Of a stretch of DNA of 10,946 nt, positions 1 to 6,967 are shown piece by piece. Under the pieces are notes generated by a model that saw nothing but the letters and a program-made list of their open reading frames with translations, was not told the DNA's origin and did not search any database. This DNA comes from an uncultured Atopobiaceae bacterium (lineage in GTDB: Bacteria > Actinomycetota > Coriobacteriia > Coriobacteriales > Atopobiaceae): assembly GCA_947303905.1 (NCBI GenBank), contig CAMYZR010000023.1:1-10946 (forward strand), written 5' to 3'. The position numbers and the translations under genes were made by a program. How positions within the stretch are numbered: the first letter of the stretch is position 1; every line of letters begins with the position of its first letter.

Positions 1-31
1 GGGGCTATGGATATATTTCCTGCCATCGATA

Positions 32-208
32 TCAGCGGCGGACAGGTAGTCCGCTAGCCTGCTGCCAAGAGAAGAGCTCCTCTGCCGAGGGGTTATCTTC
101 CACGATGTGACGATCGATATACGCCACACCCTGCTCGTCCAGCCACTTCTTGGCCTTTCGGCAGGTTGAGCACTTGGGATACTCGACAAAGAGTACGGAT
201 GCGGCCAT
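32..208 (-). pseudogene. Truncated ArsC/Spx-family thioredoxin-fold protein
   Basis: The 58-residue product carries the ArsC/Spx/YusI-family N-terminus: a short beta strand (LFVEYP), then the redox loop KCSTCRKAKKWLDE with a CxxC pair, and later HIVEDNPSAEEL. Members reduce substrates such as arsenate or act as redox-sensing regulators in the cytoplasm; the subgroup cannot be decided here. The ATG at 208 is chosen because AAAGGAG lies about six bases upstream; an in-frame ATG at 298 has no such site and its extra 30 residues do not resemble the family. Family members are usually about 110-120 residues and continue after GLPVRR with a conserved FFNTSG-type segment. Here a TGA follows the second Arg, and none of the three frames to the window edge resumes the family sequence. 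I infer a gene remnant, or a rearrangement or assembly junction near position 44. Family assignment is firm; the pseudogene call is moderate. Confidence 0.66.
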
Positions 209-263
209 GGCAGCTCCTTTGGTCAGATGGCTCTCGCGTGAGGCAGATACACGTGCAGTCTCC

Positions 264-278
264 ATGCTAACGTAGCAT
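264..278. promoter_or_regulatory. Perfect inverted repeat between divergent genes (operator candidate)
   Basis: ATGCTA and TAGCAT form perfect 6-base arms around a 3-base spacer (ACG). The repeat sits midway in the 117-base gap between the divergent ArsC/Spx remnant and the lysozyme-like gene, where a dimeric regulator could affect both. No regulator gene is adjacent, and I could not fit convincing -35/-10 boxes on either strand, so its role is inferred from position and symmetry only. Confidence 0.35.
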
Positions 279-325
279 CGGGACGGTTTTGGGACCAAGC
301 TCGGATACCCGGCGAAGGGATGCCC

Positions 326-910
326 ATGCGAAGAATCACGCGCACGACCATTGCCCTCGGCACTGGCATTGTGCTGGTACTGGCCTCTCTTGCCTCCCTC
401 GTCGCCTTCGACCCACAGGCTGGTAAGGAGGCGGCAGAGGAGACCACGGCAGAGGCGCCAACCACAACCAAACCTAAAGCCGAGGACAAGGTCTCAAAGG
501 ACGAGGACAAGGACAGCAAGGACACCGCCGACGAGGAGCGCGACGCGTATATCGCCACCTGGGCCGAGCGCATAGATGCCTTCAACGCGGGCTACCCGCT
601 CGAGGGATACGGGGAGACCTTCGCGGCGGCCGCCTACGAATACGGCGTCGACCCGCGCTACTCCCCCGCCATCGCACGCGTGGAGAGCGGATCGGGGCTC
701 AATTGCACCTACAGTTGCAATGCCTGGGGCTGGGGCTCGTCAAGCTGGGGAGACTGGGACACCGCCATCTACGCGCACGTCGCCGGGCTTGCCCAAGGGT
801 ACGGCCACACGATCTCCTACGAGGCTGCGCTTTCCTACAACGAGTTGAATCCCGATGAATGGTATGCGCAGGTCGAGTCCTGCATGTACCAGATCTGGGA
901 GTCTGAATAG
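326..910 (+). CDS. Exported lysozyme-like (muramidase-fold) protein
   Basis: This 194-residue protein starts with a basic stretch (MRRITRT) and a hydrophobic segment at about residues 8-28, a signal peptide or membrane anchor. A low-complexity Thr/Lys/Asp/Glu linker (about 35-72) follows, then a C-terminal lysozyme-superfamily domain (about 75-194). Recognisable elements are YGVDPRYSPAIARVESG, with Glu120 as the likely catalytic acid, then NAWGWGSSSWGDWDTAIYAH and GLAQGYG, as in short secreted peptidoglycan hydrolases of Gram-positive bacteria. It probably acts at the cell wall on glycan strands; the specificity is unknown. Three cysteines lie in the exported domain (127, 131, 186). The start at 326 is preferred over the in-frame ATG at 320 because GAAGGG lies about seven bases from 326 but abuts 320. 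It stands alone: divergent on its left and convergent with the GH1 gene on its right. Confidence 0.72.
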   Translation: MRRITRTTIALGTGIVLVLASLASLVAFDPQAGKEAAEETTAEAPTTTKPKAEDKVSKDEDKDSKDTADEERDAYIATWAERIDAFNAGYPLEGYGETFAAAAYEYGVDPRYSPAIARVESGSGLNCTYSCNAWGWGSSSWGDWDTAIYAHVAGLAQGYGHTISYEAALSYNELNPDEWYAQVESCMYQIWESE

Positions 911-957
911 GTTGCGGTCACGGACAAGCTATGGCTAGGCATCTGGCCCAAGCAGGG

Positions 958-989
958 AAAAGGGCGCCGGCTCTTGCGAACCGACGCCC
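958..989 (-). terminator. Rho-independent terminator of the GH1 gene
   Basis: On the minus strand GGGCGTCGG pairs with CCGGCGCCC, a 9-base stem with one G-U pair and a 10-base loop, directly followed by TTTT. It lies about 20 bases past the GH1 stop codon. Read on the plus strand there is a C-A mismatch and no T-run, so it probably does not serve the convergent lysozyme-like gene. It is the only notable structure in the 100-base gap 911-1010. Confidence 0.75.
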
Positions 990-1010
990 CGCATGCCTGT
1001 CTTTGTCGGC

Positions 1011-2459
1011 CTAGTCCAAGTCCTCGCCGTTACTCGCGATTACCTTCTTGTAGTACTCGAACGAGTCCTTCTTGAAGCGGCTGTAGTCACCGGTTCCGTC
1101 GTCGTACTTGTCCACAAAGATGAAGCCGTAGCGCTTGCGCATCTCGCCGGTGCCATGGCTCACTAGGTCGATGGGCCCCCACCAGGTGTAGCCCATGAGG
1201 TCCACGCCGTCCTTGACGGCCTCGCGCATGCACTCCAGATGGCGACGGAGATAGTCGATGCGATACTGATCGTGAACACGGCGCTCGCCATCCTCGACCA
1301 CGACCTCGTCGATGGCACCCAGGCCGTTCTCCACGACCATCACCGGAATCTGATAGCGGTCATACATCTCATTGAGGCAGAAGCGCAGGCCGTCGGGATC
1401 GATCTGCCATCCCCACTCGCTCGCCTCGAGATAGGGGTTCTTGCCGCCACCGACGATGTTGCCCTCCATGCCCTCCAGGTCGTCATGCGTGCCGATGAGG
1501 TTGGTCATGTAGTACGAGAAGCTGAGGAAGTCGACCTTGCCTTCGCGCAGAATCTCGGCATCGCCGTCCTCCCACTTGATCTCGACGCCGTTCTCTTCCC
1601 AGAAGCGCTTGCACCAGCAGCCGTAGTAGCCGCGCACCTGCACGTCAGTAGTGTAGAAGACGCGGTCGCGCATGTTCTGCTGGTTGGCCAGCTGATCCTT
1701 GGGGTCGCAGGTAGCCGGATAGGTCTGCAGGTATACGGTCATGCAACCCATCTTGAAGTCGGGATAGTGCTCGTGCGCGTACTTGACCACCTTGGCGCTT
1801 GCCACAAACTGATGGTGCAGCGCCTGGCAGCGAATCTGTGGACCAACGTAGAGGTTCGCGCGGTTGCCCTCGAAGCCCTGCACGGTCGAGGTGCCAAACA
1901 TGGCGCCAATCTCGGCGGTCGCGCAGTTGATCTCGTTGAAGGTCAGCCACAGCTTGACCTTGTCCTTGTAGCGCTCGAAGCAGGTCTTGCAGAACTTTTC
2001 GTACAGCTCGATGCACTCGCGGCCGGCCCATCCGTTGTAGCGGCGCACGAGCTCGTAGGGAAGCTCGTAGTGGCTGAGCGTGATGAGCGGCTGCATGCCG
2101 TACTTGAGGCACTCGTCAAAGACGTCGTCGTAGAACTTGAGGCCTGCCTCGTTGGGCTCGTCCTCCAGACCCGTGGGATAGATGCGCGTCCAGTTGATGG
2201 AGGTACGGAAGCAGTTGAAGCCCATCTCGGCAAAGAGGGCAATGTCCTCCTTGTAGTGATGGTAGAAGTCGATCGCCTCGTGGCTGGGATACAGCTTGTT
2301 GGGATCTATCTCGATCGTGATGGACTTCTGCTGGTTGAACACGCCACCCGTGCAATGGTCAATGACGGAGTCTCCCTTGCCGTCGACATTCCACGCGCCT
2401 TCGAACTGATTTGCCGCGCAAGCGCCGCCCCACAAGAAGTCGTCCCTGAAAACGCCCAT
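1011..2459 (-). CDS. Glycoside hydrolase family 1, 6-phospho-beta-glucosidase type
   Basis: This 482-residue GH1 TIM-barrel enzyme begins FRDDFLWGGACAANQFEGAW, the usual N-terminal barrel strand. The acid/base is Glu176 in TFNE and the nucleophile Glu377 in VVENG. Near the end, Ser434, Lys442 and Tyr444 (in SHGTGEMRKRYGF) match the phosphate-binding loop of BglA/AscB-type enzymes, so the likely reaction is cytoplasmic hydrolysis of phosphorylated beta-glucosides (for example cellobiose- or arbutin-6-phosphate) to glucose 6-phosphate and glucose or aglycone. Length is normal and there is no signal peptide. The ATG at 2459 is supported by GGAAGGAG seven bases upstream. Such genes often neighbour a PTS transporter and a BglG- or GntR-type regulator; none is present here, so the sugar-6-phosphate must come from a transporter encoded elsewhere. 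A terminator follows the gene and another precedes it, so it looks monocistronic. Gluco- versus galacto-specificity is inferred. Confidence 0.93.
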   Translation of the reverse strand: MGVFRDDFLWGGACAANQFEGAWNVDGKGDSVIDHCTGGVFNQQKSITIEIDPNKLYPSHEAIDFYHHYKEDIALFAEMGFNCFRTSINWTRIYPTGLEDEPNEAGLKFYDDVFDECLKYGMQPLITLSHYELPYELVRRYNGWAGRECIELYEKFCKTCFERYKDKVKLWLTFNEINCATAEIGAMFGTSTVQGFEGNRANLYVGPQIRCQALHHQFVASAKVVKYAHEHYPDFKMGCMTVYLQTYPATCDPKDQLANQQNMRDRVFYTTDVQVRGYYGCWCKRFWEENGVEIKWEDGDAEILREGKVDFLSFSYYMTNLIGTHDDLEGMEGNIVGGGKNPYLEASEWGWQIDPDGLRFCLNEMYDRYQIPVMVVENGLGAIDEVVVEDGERRVHDQYRIDYLRRHLECMREAVKDGVDLMGYTWWGPIDLVSHGTGEMRKRYGFIFVDKYDDGTGDYSRFKKDSFEYYKKVIASNGEDLD

Positions 2460-2485
2460 GATGTGGCTCCTTCCGCTCGACTGAC

Positions 2486-2501
2486 TCGCGCAGCAGCGCG
2501 A
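2486..2501 (-). promoter_or_regulatory. Inverted repeat in the leader of the GH1 gene
   Basis: TCGCGC and GCGCGA form perfect 6-base arms around a 4-base loop, ending 12 bases upstream of the GH1 ribosome binding site. The 7-mer ATGCCGC occurs directly repeated beside it at 2501-2507 and 2526-2532, 25 bases apart. Either could bind a sugar-responsive repressor, or the hairpin could form in the 5' leader RNA. No standard ribonucleic antiterminator sequence and no convincing -35/-10 pair was seen. The role is inferred from position. Confidence 0.3.
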
Positions 2502-2536
2502 TGCCGCTTCCCTTCACCCTTGAGTATGCCGCATGA

Positions 2537-2574
2537 CAAAACGGCCGCCGGGGACACGCGTCCCCAGCGGCCGT
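2537..2574 (-). terminator. Rho-independent terminator of the ettA gene
   Basis: The minus strand forms a long hairpin: ACGGCCGC pairs with GCGGCCGT and, after a one-base mismatch on each side, GGGGAC pairs with GTCCCC around a 4-base loop. TTTT follows. It lies about 30 bases past the ettA stop codon and just upstream of the GH1 leader, separating the two transcription units. No T-run follows on the plus strand. Confidence 0.85.
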
Positions 2575-2604
2575 CATGCATCGGCTCAGATGCCGTCTTG
2601 GCAC

Positions 2605-4166
2605 CTAGTCACGCGTGAGCTTGCGATGCAGGCGATGCGGCTTGGAGGCCTCGGGGCCCAGTCGCCGCTCGCGATCGGCCTGATAGCTCTCGAAGTTGCC
2701 TTCGAACCAGTGCCATCGGCCGGGGTTCTCGTCGTCACCCTCCCAAGCCAGGATGTGCGTGGCAACACGGTCGAGGAACCAGCGGTCGTGGCTCACCACC
2801 ACGCTGCATCCCGGGAAGCGCTCGAGAGCGTCTTCGAGGCTCTCGAGCGTCTCGACGTCAAGGTCGTTGGTCGGCTCGTCGAGCAGGAGGAGGTTGCCGC
2901 CCTGCTTGAGCGTGAGGGCGAGGTTCAGGCGATTGCGCTCGCCACCCGAGAGCACCCCGGCACGCTTTTGCTGGTCTTGCCCCTTGAAGCCAAAGCTCGC
3001 CACGTAGGCGCGGCTCGGGATCTCGGTGTCGCCCACTTGAATGAAGTCGTTGCCGTCGGACACGACCTCCCATAGGGTTTTGTCGGGATCGATGCCGGCG
3101 CGCATCTGGTCGACATAGGAGATCTTGACGCTCTCGCCGACCTCGAGCGAGCCGCCGTCGATGCCCTCAAGACCCACGATGGTCTTGAGCAGCGTGGACT
3201 TGCCCACGCCGTTGGGACCGATGATGCCCACGATGCCATTGCGCGGCAGAGTGAAGGACAGGCTGTCGATGAGCATGCGGTCGCCGAAGCCCTTGGAGAG
3301 GTTCTCGGCCTCGAGCACCTTGGCACCGAGGCGCGGTCCTGCGGGAATCTGAATCTCGGAGAAGTCGAGCTTCTTCGATGCGGCCGCCTCGGCCACCATC
3401 TGCTCGTAGCGGGCGAGACGCGCCTTGCCCTTGGCCTGGCGGGCCTTGGCACCGCTGCGCACCCACTCCAGCTCGCATCCTGCTGGCTCTGCAGCTCGAG
3501 ACGGGCGGCCTTCTTCTCCAGATAGGTCGAGTAGTTGCCCTCGTAGGGGTAGAGCTGACCGCGGTCGACCTCGCAGATCCACTCGGCCACGTCGTCGAGG
3601 AAGTAGCGGTCATGCGTGACGGCCATCACGGCGCCAGGATAGCGGTGAAGGAACTGTTCGAGCCAAAGCACCGACTCGGCGTCCAGATGGTTGGTAGGCT
3701 CGTCGAGAAGCAGCAGGTCGGGAGCCTCGAGCAGCAGGCGGCAGAGCGCCACGCGACGCCGCTCGCCACCGGAGAGCACGCTGACCGGCGTGTCGGGGTC
3801 GGGGCACTGCAGCGCATCCATTGCCTGCGAGAGCTGGCTGTCCAAGTCCCAGCCATTTGCGGCATCAATCTCGTCCTGCAGTTTGCCCATCTCGTCCATC
3901 AATGCGTCAAAGTCCGCATCATGGTCCGCCATCTCTTCGCCGATTGCATTGAAGCGGTCGATCTTGGCGATGATGTCAGAGAAGGCCTGCTCGATGTTCT
4001 CGCGGACGGTCTTGTCCTCCTCGAGCGGCGTGGACTTGCCCATGCCGTTGGGACCGACCACGCCGATCTTGGCGCCGGGAAAGACGCCCACCGTCACGTC
4101 ATCGAGGATGACCTTGTCGCCAACAGCCTTACGAGCCTTGTACATCTGGTACACGAACTCTGCCAT
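2605..4166 (-). pseudogene. ettA: ABC-F translation factor EttA, disrupted by two internal losses
   Basis: Two ATP-binding domains joined by a linker identify the ABC-F family; the pattern fits EttA, which binds the ribosomal E site and gates early elongation according to ATP level. Domain 1 has Walker A GPNGMGKST (38-46), signature LSGGE, Walker B LLLLDEPTNHLD and switch THDRYFLD. Domain 2 has GPNGVGKST, LSGGERNRLNLAL, LLLLDEPTNDLD and SHDRWFLD. The ATG at 4166 has GAAGGAG six bases upstream. Two anomalies follow. After Thr46 (position 4029) the sequence jumps to PLEEDKTVREN, omitting roughly 30 residues that normally lie between Walker A and the arm. Near 3474 the reading frame changes: frame one ends its homology at QSQQDA and the next frame resumes at ELEWVRSGAKARQ, omitting several residues of the linker (the tRNA-interacting motif). 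The parts sum to about 520 residues against about 555-560 for the family. Frame one otherwise runs on in nonsense to 2925. Real decay or assembly error cannot be separated here. Confidence 0.85.
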
Positions 4167-4239
4167 ACGCACTCCTTCTCACTGGGTTACCACCCTAGTG
4201 TCGCAGAAAAGGAGGCATATGTTCCATGTTCACGAGTTT

Positions 4240-4256
4240 GGCAGAGGTCCCCTGCC
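4240..4256 (-). terminator. Hairpin directly after the GH2 stop codon (weak terminator)
   Basis: On the minus strand GGCAGGG pairs with CTCTGCC, seven base pairs including one G-U, around a 3-base loop starting immediately after the GH2 stop codon. No T-run follows (AAACTCG), so it is not a canonical intrinsic terminator. It may slow exonucleases or act with Rho. GH2 transcripts could then read on into ettA, whose start is only 90 bases away. Confidence 0.3.
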
Positions 4257-6098
4257 CTACTCCTCCAGCTTGTCCACGCGTCGATCGTAGGTGAGCAGGC
4301 CGTTGGTCTCCTCCTCCACGTCCGTGAGCTGCGTGTACACATAGCCCGAAAGCCCCTCCGCCTCGAGCGCGTCCATCTGTGAGAGCATGTCGTTCAAGGC
4401 GGTGCGCCAAGCGTCCTTTGTCTCGAACTCCGCATAGCCATACGTGTGGTCGAGCTGGCTGTGCTCGGCCTCGCGCCAGGTGAGGCCGCCGAACTCCGTG
4501 ACCATCTGGATGCGCGAGGGCTTCTCCCCCGAAGCCGCATAGGGGTCGGCAAACATGTGCATGCCACGGAAGTAGTTGTGGATGCCGCGTATGTCGCCCG
4601 CGCCTTGGTCGTACCAACCGCTGGCGGCAACCACGGGACGTGTCGGGTCGAGATCGGCGGCAAGCTGTGCCGCGGCAGCAGAGTCGAACTGGCCCCACGA
4701 CTCGTTGAAGAGCACCCAACCCACCACGCACGGATGCGCCGAGAGCCGTCCTATCACATCCTCGCAGGTACGGGTCCACTCGTCGCGGTAGGCCTCATCC
4801 GTGGAGCCCAGGCGCGTGTAACCGCGCTCGTTGTCGTCGCGCTGGCTGTGCCACGACTTGCGCACCAGAGTGGGAAGGTCACGCGACCAGCGGTCGGACG
4901 GAATGTCGCCACCACTCGGCATGTCCTGCAGGACCAGCACGCCCATCTGGTCGCAGAGCGCATAGAAGCGCGGAGACTCGACCTTGATATGCTTGCGAAC
5001 CAGGTTGAACCCCGCACGAAGTGCCGCGCGCAGGTCGAAGGACATGGCCTCCTCGCACGGCGCCGTGAGCAGTCCGTCGGGCCAGTACCCCTGGTCGAGC
5101 AGGCCGCGTATGAACAGTGGGCGGTGATTCAGGCAGAGGCGCACCACGCCCTGCTCGTCGGTCTCCACGCTCACGGTGCGGAAGGCAAAGTAGCTGTCCA
5201 CCACATCGTCGCCGTAGCTGACGTGCAGGTCATAGAGATACGGGTCGTCGGGTGACCACAGCCTGGGGTTTCTCACCTTGAGCCTGAGCTCCATCCGGCC
5301 ACCCACGCGCCTCGACTGGATGCCTTGGGCGATGACCGTATCGCCGTCGCACAGCTCCACGGAGAGCATGGCAATGCCGCTGGCCCGCACTGACACCAGC
5401 ACGCTTCCGTCTTCCGCGTCCGGCTCCACAAGCAGGTCCTCCACATGCGTGCGCGGAACGACCTCGAGCCAGACCGACTGCCAGATGCCCGACTGCGCGG
5501 TATACCACATGCCACCGCGCTTGAGACGCTGCTTTCCGCGCAACTGCGTGCCCGTCTCGCTGGGGTCATACACGCAGACCTCGATCACGTTGTCTTCGTC
5601 CTCGCGCAGAAGATGGGTGATGTCCGTCTCAAAGGGCAGGTAGGCACCCTCGTGTTCGGCCACCTTGCTGCCGTTGACATACACCGAGCAGGCGTAGTCG
5701 ACGCCGTCGAGGTGGAGGATGCAGACGCCGCGTGCAGGCAACTGCGGTGTGGCAAAGCTGCGCCTGTACCACAGGAGCTCCTTCGGTTGAAGCTGGCGCT
5801 TGACGCCCGAAAGTGACGCCTCCGGCGAGAAGGGCACTCGAATCCTGAGGTCAAAGGACTCAGGAGCCGTGGCCGTCTGCCAATCGACGGATGCCTTCGC
5901 ACAGGGGACGAACGCGCACTCCCACCAACCGTCGAGCGTCTGCCAGCTCTCGCGCGCCATGAGAGGACGCGGGTTGCTTGCGTACGCGACGGCCTTGTCT
6001 CCCAGCTCCTCGCCCCATGGCGTCATGAGCTCGGCCAACGTCTCGGGACCGTAGTCCTTGGGGATGCTCTTGATCACGCGGCGGATGTCGAGGTCCAT
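4257..6098 (-). CDS. Glycoside hydrolase family 2 protein (beta-galactosidase/beta-glucuronidase fold)
   Basis: This 613-residue GH2 enzyme has three expected domains: an N-terminal jelly-roll sugar-binding domain (about 50-215; WYRRSF, VDYACSVYVNG, EGAYLPFETDIT, SGIWQSVWLE), a central Ig-like domain (about 216-312, ending NPRLWSPDDPYLYDL), and a TIM barrel (about 313-613). The acid/base is Glu466 in LFNESWG and the nucleophile Glu535 in VTEFGG; TQLTDVEEETNGLLTYDRR is the typical last barrel strand. There is no signal peptide, so it works in the cytoplasm on imported oligosaccharides or glycosides. The substrate (galactoside, glucuronide, mannoside or other) cannot be fixed from sequence. The start has AAAGGA upstream. 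The nucleotidase gene ends 51 bases upstream on the same strand, so co-transcription is possible, but I see no functional link. No transporter or regulator is adjacent. Confidence 0.9.
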   Translation of the reverse strand: MDLDIRRVIKSIPKDYGPETLAELMTPWGEELGDKAVAYASNPRPLMARESWQTLDGWWECAFVPCAKASVDWQTATAPESFDLRIRVPFSPEASLSGVKRQLQPKELLWYRRSFATPQLPARGVCILHLDGVDYACSVYVNGSKVAEHEGAYLPFETDITHLLREDEDNVIEVCVYDPSETGTQLRGKQRLKRGGMWYTAQSGIWQSVWLEVVPRTHVEDLLVEPDAEDGSVLVSVRASGIAMLSVELCDGDTVIAQGIQSRRVGGRMELRLKVRNPRLWSPDDPYLYDLHVSYGDDVVDSYFAFRTVSVETDEQGVVRLCLNHRPLFIRGLLDQGYWPDGLLTAPCEEAMSFDLRAALRAGFNLVRKHIKVESPRFYALCDQMGVLVLQDMPSGGDIPSDRWSRDLPTLVRKSWHSQRDDNERGYTRLGSTDEAYRDEWTRTCEDVIGRLSAHPCVVGWVLFNESWGQFDSAAAAQLAADLDPTRPVVAASGWYDQGAGDIRGIHNYFRGMHMFADPYAASGEKPSRIQMVTEFGGLTWREAEHSQLDHTYGYAEFETKDAWRTALNDMLSQMDALEAEGLSGYVYTQLTDVEEETNGLLTYDRRVDKLEE

Positions 6099-6149
6099 GG
6101 GATTCCTTTCGGTGTGGTCGGTCAGGGTGCGCCTGCGCTGCGCAAGACG

Positions 6150-6743
6150 CTACAGCAGCTCGTCGAGCGTGCTGCCATAGGGTGGGAGAAACTCGTCCAC
6201 GAAGTCACGCACCTCGGGCATGGCCTGGGCGAGCTCCTCCACGCGTGCACGCGTGCTTGCCTCCGCGGTGCGAAACTCCGCATTGCCTGCCTGCGCCTCA
6301 TCGATGCACTTGATGAGCGCAGAGAGCTTGTCCGCAGCCTTGACCAGCGCAAACAGGTAGTCATCGTCCTCGGACCCATCGGGGGCGAAGAGCGCCTCGT
6401 AGGTGGGCCGCAGATCGTCGGGCAGCTTTGCCAGCAGCGTCTGCTCCGCCTCGTGCTCCACCCGCTTGTAGGCGTCGCGGATGCGACTGTCATGGTATTT
6501 GACCGGCGTGGGCATGTCGCCGGTGATGATCTCGGAGGCATCGTGATAGAGGCCCACCAGAGAGGCGCGGGAGGCATCGAGCGATCGGCCGTACCGGACG
6601 TTGCCGATGGTGCACAGCGCATGCGCGATCATGGCAACCTCGAGCGAGTGCTCGCTCAGGTTTTCCGACCGTGTACTGCGCATAAGCGCCCAACGGTCGA
6701 TGTGCTTCATGCGCGAGACGATGGCAAAGAAGGTTGACTGCAT
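6150..6743 (-). CDS. yfbR: HD-domain 5'-deoxynucleotidase, YfbR type
   Basis: This 197-residue protein matches the YfbR family, which dephosphorylates deoxyribonucleoside 5'-monophosphates to nucleosides in the cytoplasm (dNTP-pool and salvage control). The active-site set is visible: Arg17-Trp18 in DRWALMRSTRSEN, His32 in SEHSLEVAMIAHAL, His67-Asp68 with Glu71 in YHDASEIITGD, Asp76 in GDMPTPVKY, and Asp138 in KAADKLSALIK. Spacing is one residue off that of the E. coli enzyme (Arg18, Trp19, His33, His68, Asp69, Glu72, Asp77), and length is normal. The ATG at 6743 has GAGGAA just upstream. It heads a possible two-gene unit with GH2 and is divergent from the LxxG-repeat gene. A ribonucleotide or other phosphomonoester substrate is possible. 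Confidence 0.88.
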   Translation of the reverse strand: MQSTFFAIVSRMKHIDRWALMRSTRSENLSEHSLEVAMIAHALCTIGNVRYGRSLDASRASLVGLYHDASEIITGDMPTPVKYHDSRIRDAYKRVEHEAEQTLLAKLPDDLRPTYEALFAPDGSEDDDYLFALVKAADKLSALIKCIDEAQAGNAEFRTAEASTRARVEELAQAMPEVRDFVDEFLPPYGSTLDELL

Positions 6744-6795
6744 GGTTCCTCGGCTCTGTGTCTGTAGAACGTGCCTTCAATCATGCCACTACGAC

Positions 6796-6849
6796 GGGAC
6801 ACCAATCGCGGGGACTTTGCGCCAAGCGGGCAAACGAATGACCGTCCCC
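6796..6849. repeat. REP-like fold-back sequence in the divergent intergenic region
   Basis: GGGGAC (6810-6815) pairs with GTCCCC (6844-6849). Inside, TTTGC pairs with GCAAA (6830-6834) and CC with GG around an AAGC loop, with a bulged G at 6821 and a one-sided 9-base bulge at 6835-6843. GGGAC recurs outside at 6796-6800, GTCCC at 6869-6873, and GACTTTG appears twice (6813-6819 and 6880-6886 region). No T-run follows on either strand, so it is not a terminator. Imperfect G-rich/C-rich fold-backs of this type resemble REP sequences mobilised by RAYT transposases, but no copy number or transposase is visible in this window. Confidence 0.4.
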
Positions 6850-6921
6850 AGTGGAGCCGACGCGCGCCGTCCCTCTTTGAGACTTTGGGATGTGCCCTTG
6901 CGAGCAACCATGGAAAACGAG

Positions 6922-6951
6922 TTATATGTGGTAAACTTTTTGCGATTATAC
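6922..6951 (+). promoter_or_regulatory. Candidate promoter of the LxxG-repeat exported protein
   Basis: An AT-rich island (about 6910-6951) stands out from GC-rich surroundings. It holds TGC followed by GATTAT (extended -10 form; TTATAC overlaps by two bases) about 17-24 bases upstream of the start codon at 6968. The only -35 candidate, TTATAT at 6922-6927, is poor. A GGAG ribosome binding site at 6959-6962 lies five bases before the ATG. Confidence 0.4.
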
Positions 6952-6967
6952 GGCGATTGGAGCATGC

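Noticed and set aside
1239..2618. Long plus-strand open frame (459 codons) opposite the GH1 gene
   Set aside because: It is antisense to a clear GH1 gene with both catalytic motifs, is rich in Val/Ala/Leu/Asp/His typical of reverse-frame reading of GC-rich genes, and has no recognisable domain.
3460..3490. Programmed ribosomal frameshift as explanation for the ettA frame change
   Set aside because: No slippery heptamer is visible, family residues are missing at the junction, and a second loss exists elsewhere in the gene; deletion or assembly error explains it better.
4219..4290. Short plus-strand frame after AAAAGGAGG-cat-ATG (23 codons)
   Set aside because: The ribosome-binding-site match is good, but the spacer is only three bases, the frame is open upstream, and it runs into the antisense of the GH2 end.
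3378..4382. Plus-strand open frame opposite ettA, considered because ettA is damaged
   Set aside because: It shows no domain and its composition is the mirror of the ABC-F sequence; the minus strand carries unmistakable Walker and signature motifs.
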